A stretch of DNA of 8,430 nucleotides, taken from positions 1 to 8,430 of the forward strand of contig NYXF01000012.1 in the NCBI GenBank assembly GCA_002685455.1, in the 5' to 3' direction. The notes below the pieces were generated by a model that was not told the origin of the DNA, ran no database searches, and was given only the letters and a program-made list of their open reading frames with translations. This document shows positions 5,901 through 8,430 of the stretch, piece after piece. The stretch is from Porticoccus sp. Its GTDB lineage: Bacteria; Pseudomonadota; Gammaproteobacteria; Pseudomonadales; Porticoccaceae. Both the position numbers and the translations under genes were made by a program. The number at the start of each line of letters is the position of its first letter. The stretch's first letter is position 1.

Positions 5901-7289
5901 TTAAATAAATAAATATATTGAGCTAGCTAATAGTGCTATCATAATGTAAATTGAAAAAAACCACTTAAATCTTAACCAATATTTTTTATTAGTTACTATT
6001 TGTTTATAAATAAAACCCATCGGAATTACGCATAAAACCATAAAACATAATGCATATCTTGGTACTACGCCTCCGTTTAAAAAAGCAATTAAGGAATACC
6101 CAAATAAAGCAATAAAAAGGAGAGACTTTATTGTGCTACTAAAACCATTATAATTAATTAAACAAAAGATGAGAAGTGGGCCTAAAAATAAAAGCCAAAT
6201 AACCTTTAGATTTATATCAATATATTGCCAGGGTATAACGTGATCAAAATAGAAAATATTAATTGGATTTAAATATTGAACAAGAATTGCAATCGGTAAT
6301 TTTATAATTTTCATAATTGTAGAAGAACCAGCATAATCACCCACAAGTAAATTGGTTATTCCAGAGCCCATAAGTGTACTACTAGCAATTTTTTCTTGCC
6401 GAGATTCAAAAGCTTGAAACATAGTTTGTTCATTATAAATATTCGTTGAGACACTTTCAATATCTAGGAAGTTAAGAAAAATCAAAAGTGTTGCTAAATA
6501 GAATATATTTTTAATTTGTATTCTCTTTGATTTAATCAGTAAAATTATAGTAATAAATAAAAAAACGAACACAAAGGGCAATCTTAATAAGCCACATAAT
6601 AAAAGTGTCATAAATGCTCCAAAGTAATATATAGCTTTAGGTTCTACAATGATAATTTTTAAAATATTATATATTAAAATTAAAAATGAAAAAACAATAA
6701 TATTATCTTTCAATAGAGTTGTTGAAGCTGCAATAATATGAGGAAAGATTATATAAAAAATCATCACATATCTTAATGCCGGTAATTTTAATTTTATCAA
6801 CTCACAAATTTTAATTACTAACAATAAATTTAGAATTCCAATTAACGCGGAAAACATCAAACCGGTGAAATAAAAATTCCCTAAAAAAATTAAATAAAGT
6901 AATGATAATAAAAATTGATAGAAAAAATAATTAATGTTAGTATATGATAAATAACTAAAAATATTATTTTCAGCAATAGATGCAAAGTAAATAGATTCAT
7001 TATAGTAAGATAATTGATCACCAATAAGTAAATTTGGAATTATTTCTCCGTTACTGGAGGTAGAATAATATGTGAACCATATTATTAAACATGTGTATAA
7101 TAATTGAGTGAAATCTATATAGTAGGCACAAAATCGATAATTTTTTATTCTTGAAAGAAAAAACTCAACTATTAATTTTATAAAAATTGAAATAAATATA
7201 ATCTGGCTAAAAAAGGCAAAGTCTATCCAGAAAATAGCCGAAAATATTATAATAGAAATGAATAAAATTAATAAACTAAATCTTTTCAT
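5901..7289 (-). CDS. Multi-spanning membrane protein, probable Wzy-type repeat-unit polymerase
   Basis: The 462-residue product is hydrophobic almost throughout, with roughly 10-12 predicted membrane segments. A larger polar stretch lies at about 277-325, probably a periplasmic loop (ESVSTNIYNEQTMFQAFESR and onward). Other landmarks are GDQLSYYNES (90-99) in an early loop, LLKDN (192-196) after a membrane segment, RLP (236-238), and GGVVPRYAL (406-414) near the C-terminus. The positions of a K-D pair after a helix and a late R-Y pair recall Wzy/EpsG-like oligosaccharide polymerases. Primary sequence in this group is poorly conserved, so the call rests mainly on topology and context. It lies in an EPS operon with no other polymerase candidate. 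A GT-C glycosyltransferase is the main alternative; a Wzx flippase is less likely given the large loop. The ATG overlaps the preceding stop by 1 nt (TAATG). Confidence 0.65.
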   Translation of the reverse strand: MKRFSLLILFISIIIFSAIFWIDFAFFSQIIFISIFIKLIVEFFLSRIKNYRFCAYYIDFTQLLYTCLIIWFTYYSTSSNGEIIPNLLIGDQLSYYNESIYFASIAENNIFSYLSYTNINYFFYQFLLSLLYLIFLGNFYFTGLMFSALIGILNLLLVIKICELIKLKLPALRYVMIFYIIFPHIIAASTTLLKDNIIVFSFLILIYNILKIIIVEPKAIYYFGAFMTLLLCGLLRLPFVFVFLFITIILLIKSKRIQIKNIFYLATLLIFLNFLDIESVSTNIYNEQTMFQAFESRQEKIASSTLMGSGITNLLVGDYAGSSTIMKIIKLPIAILVQYLNPINIFYFDHVIPWQYIDINLKVIWLLFLGPLLIFCLINYNGFSSTIKSLLFIALFGYSLIAFLNGGVVPRYALCFMVLCVIPMGFIYKQIVTNKKYWLRFKWFFSIYIMIALLASSIYLFI

Positions 7290-8416
7290 TAATTTTTAAA
7301 ATAATTAATTAAAATATCTTTATGAATATTCACAGTTGGACTATTTACTAACTTTTTAATGGTTTCGTAAGAGTTTTTACTTAGGTCAGTATACAGCGTG
7401 TTATTTTTTTTTAATAATGAAACCGCATCAATAATTTCCCTTGAAGATTCAACCGAAACCGAAAGGCAATTATATTGGTCTTTCATAATTGACGGAATCC
7501 CGCCGACTAGTGTAGTTATAATGGGTAAACCATATTCCATTGCTGTGTAAATAACTCTGGGGAAACCTTCGGTATAAGAAGGTAATACGAAAATATCAGA
7601 CTTTTTATAGTAGCTTGCAATTTCAGAATAGTTTGATATCTGACCTTTTAAGCTCACATACTTTTGTAGATTATATTTTATTAGTAATTCATTAATTTCA
7701 TTAAAAGACGATCCACCGCCTAGGATATCAAGTGTAAAATTGATTTTTTTATGTCTTAAATGGATACAGGAATCAATAAGCTCAAAAATACCTTTCCTTC
7801 TCTCAACTCTTCCGACAAATAATAATTTAAGTTGATTTGATAATTTTTTTGGAAACAAAAATTGAGAATCTAAAGAAGGTAATTTATTGCCCAGATCTAA
7901 ATACGAAACAATCAGATGAGAGTTTTTATTAAAATTTTCTAATTTACTTTTTAAGATAGTATTATTTGACACCAAAAATTGAGCGTTTTTCAAAAATATA
8001 CGATTAAACTGGTTTTTAAAATTTATTTCACCTCTAATATAAATAGCATATTTTTTTTTAAATAAAAATGCAATTAATAATGTCAAAAAGTTAATATTAC
8101 CAGGGTAAAAAATATATATTAAATCAAATTTTTTTATTTTCTTTATTAATAGTAATGACTGATTTAAGTAACTAAATAATTTATATAATATATTTGAATC
8201 TTTAAAACTTTTACTCAGCACATCACAATTAATTTTTGCATTTAAAATATTTTCATTTTTATTGATTTTTTTATGAAATTGAAAAACAGTTACATTAGAA
8301 AATATTTTACTCAAGTCATCAAAAAACTTATTTGTATCAGAATTTGCAAAATAACTACTACCTTCCCTAGAAAAGAAACCATTATCAACAACTAGAATGT
8401 CCTTTTTTATTTTCAT
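7289..8416 (-). CDS. Glycosyltransferase family 4 (GT-B fold) with altered EX7E motif
   Basis: The 375-residue product has a GT4 layout. The N-terminal acceptor-side domain is less conserved (ILVVDNGFFSREGSSYF at 7-23; FDLIYIFYPGNINFLTLL at 97-114; YAIYIRGEINFKNQF at 123-137). The donor-side domain is clear: LKLLFVGRVERRKGIFELI (196-214) with Arg203 and Lys208, DILGGGS (230-236), and DIFVLPSYTEGFPRVIY (274-290). It continues AMEYGLPIITTLVGGIPSIM (292-311). It should transfer a sugar from a nucleotide-sugar to the growing lipid-linked repeat; substrates are unknown. The oddity is in the EX7E motif: Glu283 is present but the second Glu is Thr291 (ACA codon). The start ATG at 8416 is preceded by an in-frame-independent TAA overlap (TAATG) like that at its own 3' end, so it is probably not the first gene of the operon. 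A tract of nine A residues on the coding strand lies at 8051-8059. Confidence 0.9.
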   Translation of the reverse strand: MKIKKDILVVDNGFFSREGSSYFANSDTNKFFDDLSKIFSNVTVFQFHKKINKNENILNAKINCDVLSKSFKDSNILYKLFSYLNQSLLLIKKIKKFDLIYIFYPGNINFLTLLIAFLFKKKYAIYIRGEINFKNQFNRIFLKNAQFLVSNNTILKSKLENFNKNSHLIVSYLDLGNKLPSLDSQFLFPKKLSNQLKLLFVGRVERRKGIFELIDSCIHLRHKKINFTLDILGGGSSFNEINELLIKYNLQKYVSLKGQISNYSEIASYYKKSDIFVLPSYTEGFPRVIYTAMEYGLPIITTLVGGIPSIMKDQYNCLSVSVESSREIIDAVSLLKKNNTLYTDLSKNSYETIKKLVNSPTVNIHKDILINYFKN

Positions 8417-8430
8417 TAAAATAATTTGAA
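8416..8430 (-). CDS. Possible last codons of an upstream gene (F-K-L-F-stop)
   Basis: The 15 nt at the window edge read TTC AAA TTA TTT TAA on the minus strand. The final A of TAA is the A of the downstream ATG (TAATG), exactly the junction found at 7289-7291. Given that every other junction in this unit is this tight, this is probably the C-terminus of one more cotranscribed gene. Four codons cannot identify it and could be chance. Confidence 0.35.
   Translation of the reverse strand, partial: FKLF

Noticed and set aside
5899..5930. Separate promoter before the AsnB-like gene suggested by TATTTATTTATTTAATATG
   Set aside because: The repeated TATT is the C-terminal coding sequence of the membrane protein (YLFI and stop), with no matching -33 box at a proper distance and only 1 nt between genes.

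Overview
The window is very AT-rich and almost entirely coding. It looks like part of a surface or exopolysaccharide locus from a Bacteroidota bacterium, most likely of the Flavobacteriia type. The grounds are a short Wza-like lipoprotein next to a Wzc/GumC-like membrane protein, a WcaF-type acetyltransferase, the absence of Shine-Dalgarno motifs before the starts, and TTG/TATATTT-like promoter boxes of the Bacteroidota kind. The genus cannot be told from the sequence alone.

Layout, in the direction of transcription (minus strand, high to low coordinates): a family 4 glycosyltransferase (8416-7289), a multi-spanning membrane protein that is probably the Wzy-type repeat-unit polymerase (7289-5901), an AsnB-like glutamine amidotransferase (5899-4043), a second family 4 glycosyltransferase with a GTG start (4050-2914), and a WcaF-like O-acetyltransferase (2912-2361). 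These five are joined with 1-nt gaps or 1-8 nt overlaps and must form one translationally coupled operon. It probably continues upstream: the first 14 nt past the 8416 start read as the end of another gene with the same TAATG junction. After that comes one gene on the plus strand (1348-2364), a PF14907-type nucleotidyltransferase of unknown role whose stop codon overlaps the acetyltransferase stop in a shared TTAA. A 70-bp divergent spacer (1278-1347) separates it from a second minus-strand unit, the export pair: Wza-like lipoprotein (1277-522) and the N-terminal part of a Wzc-like chain-length protein (517 to the window edge, TTG start).

Inferred working model: the glycosyltransferases build a repeat unit, the AsnB-like enzyme probably turns a sugar carboxylate (uronic acid) into an amide, and the WcaF-like enzyme O-acetylates it. 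The membrane protein polymerises units in the periplasm, and Wzc/Wza control length and export the chain. The initiating phosphoglycosyltransferase, the Wzx flippase and the sugar-nucleotide genes are not in the window and presumably lie outside it. The least explained parts are the lone inverted nucleotidyltransferase, an AsnB-like enzyme lacking a glutamate expected of asparagine synthetase, a glycosyltransferase lacking the second Glu of its EX7E motif, and a 15-bp direct repeat at the amidotransferase/glycosyltransferase junction. No RNA genes, insertion sequences, CRISPR arrays or convincing terminators were seen.
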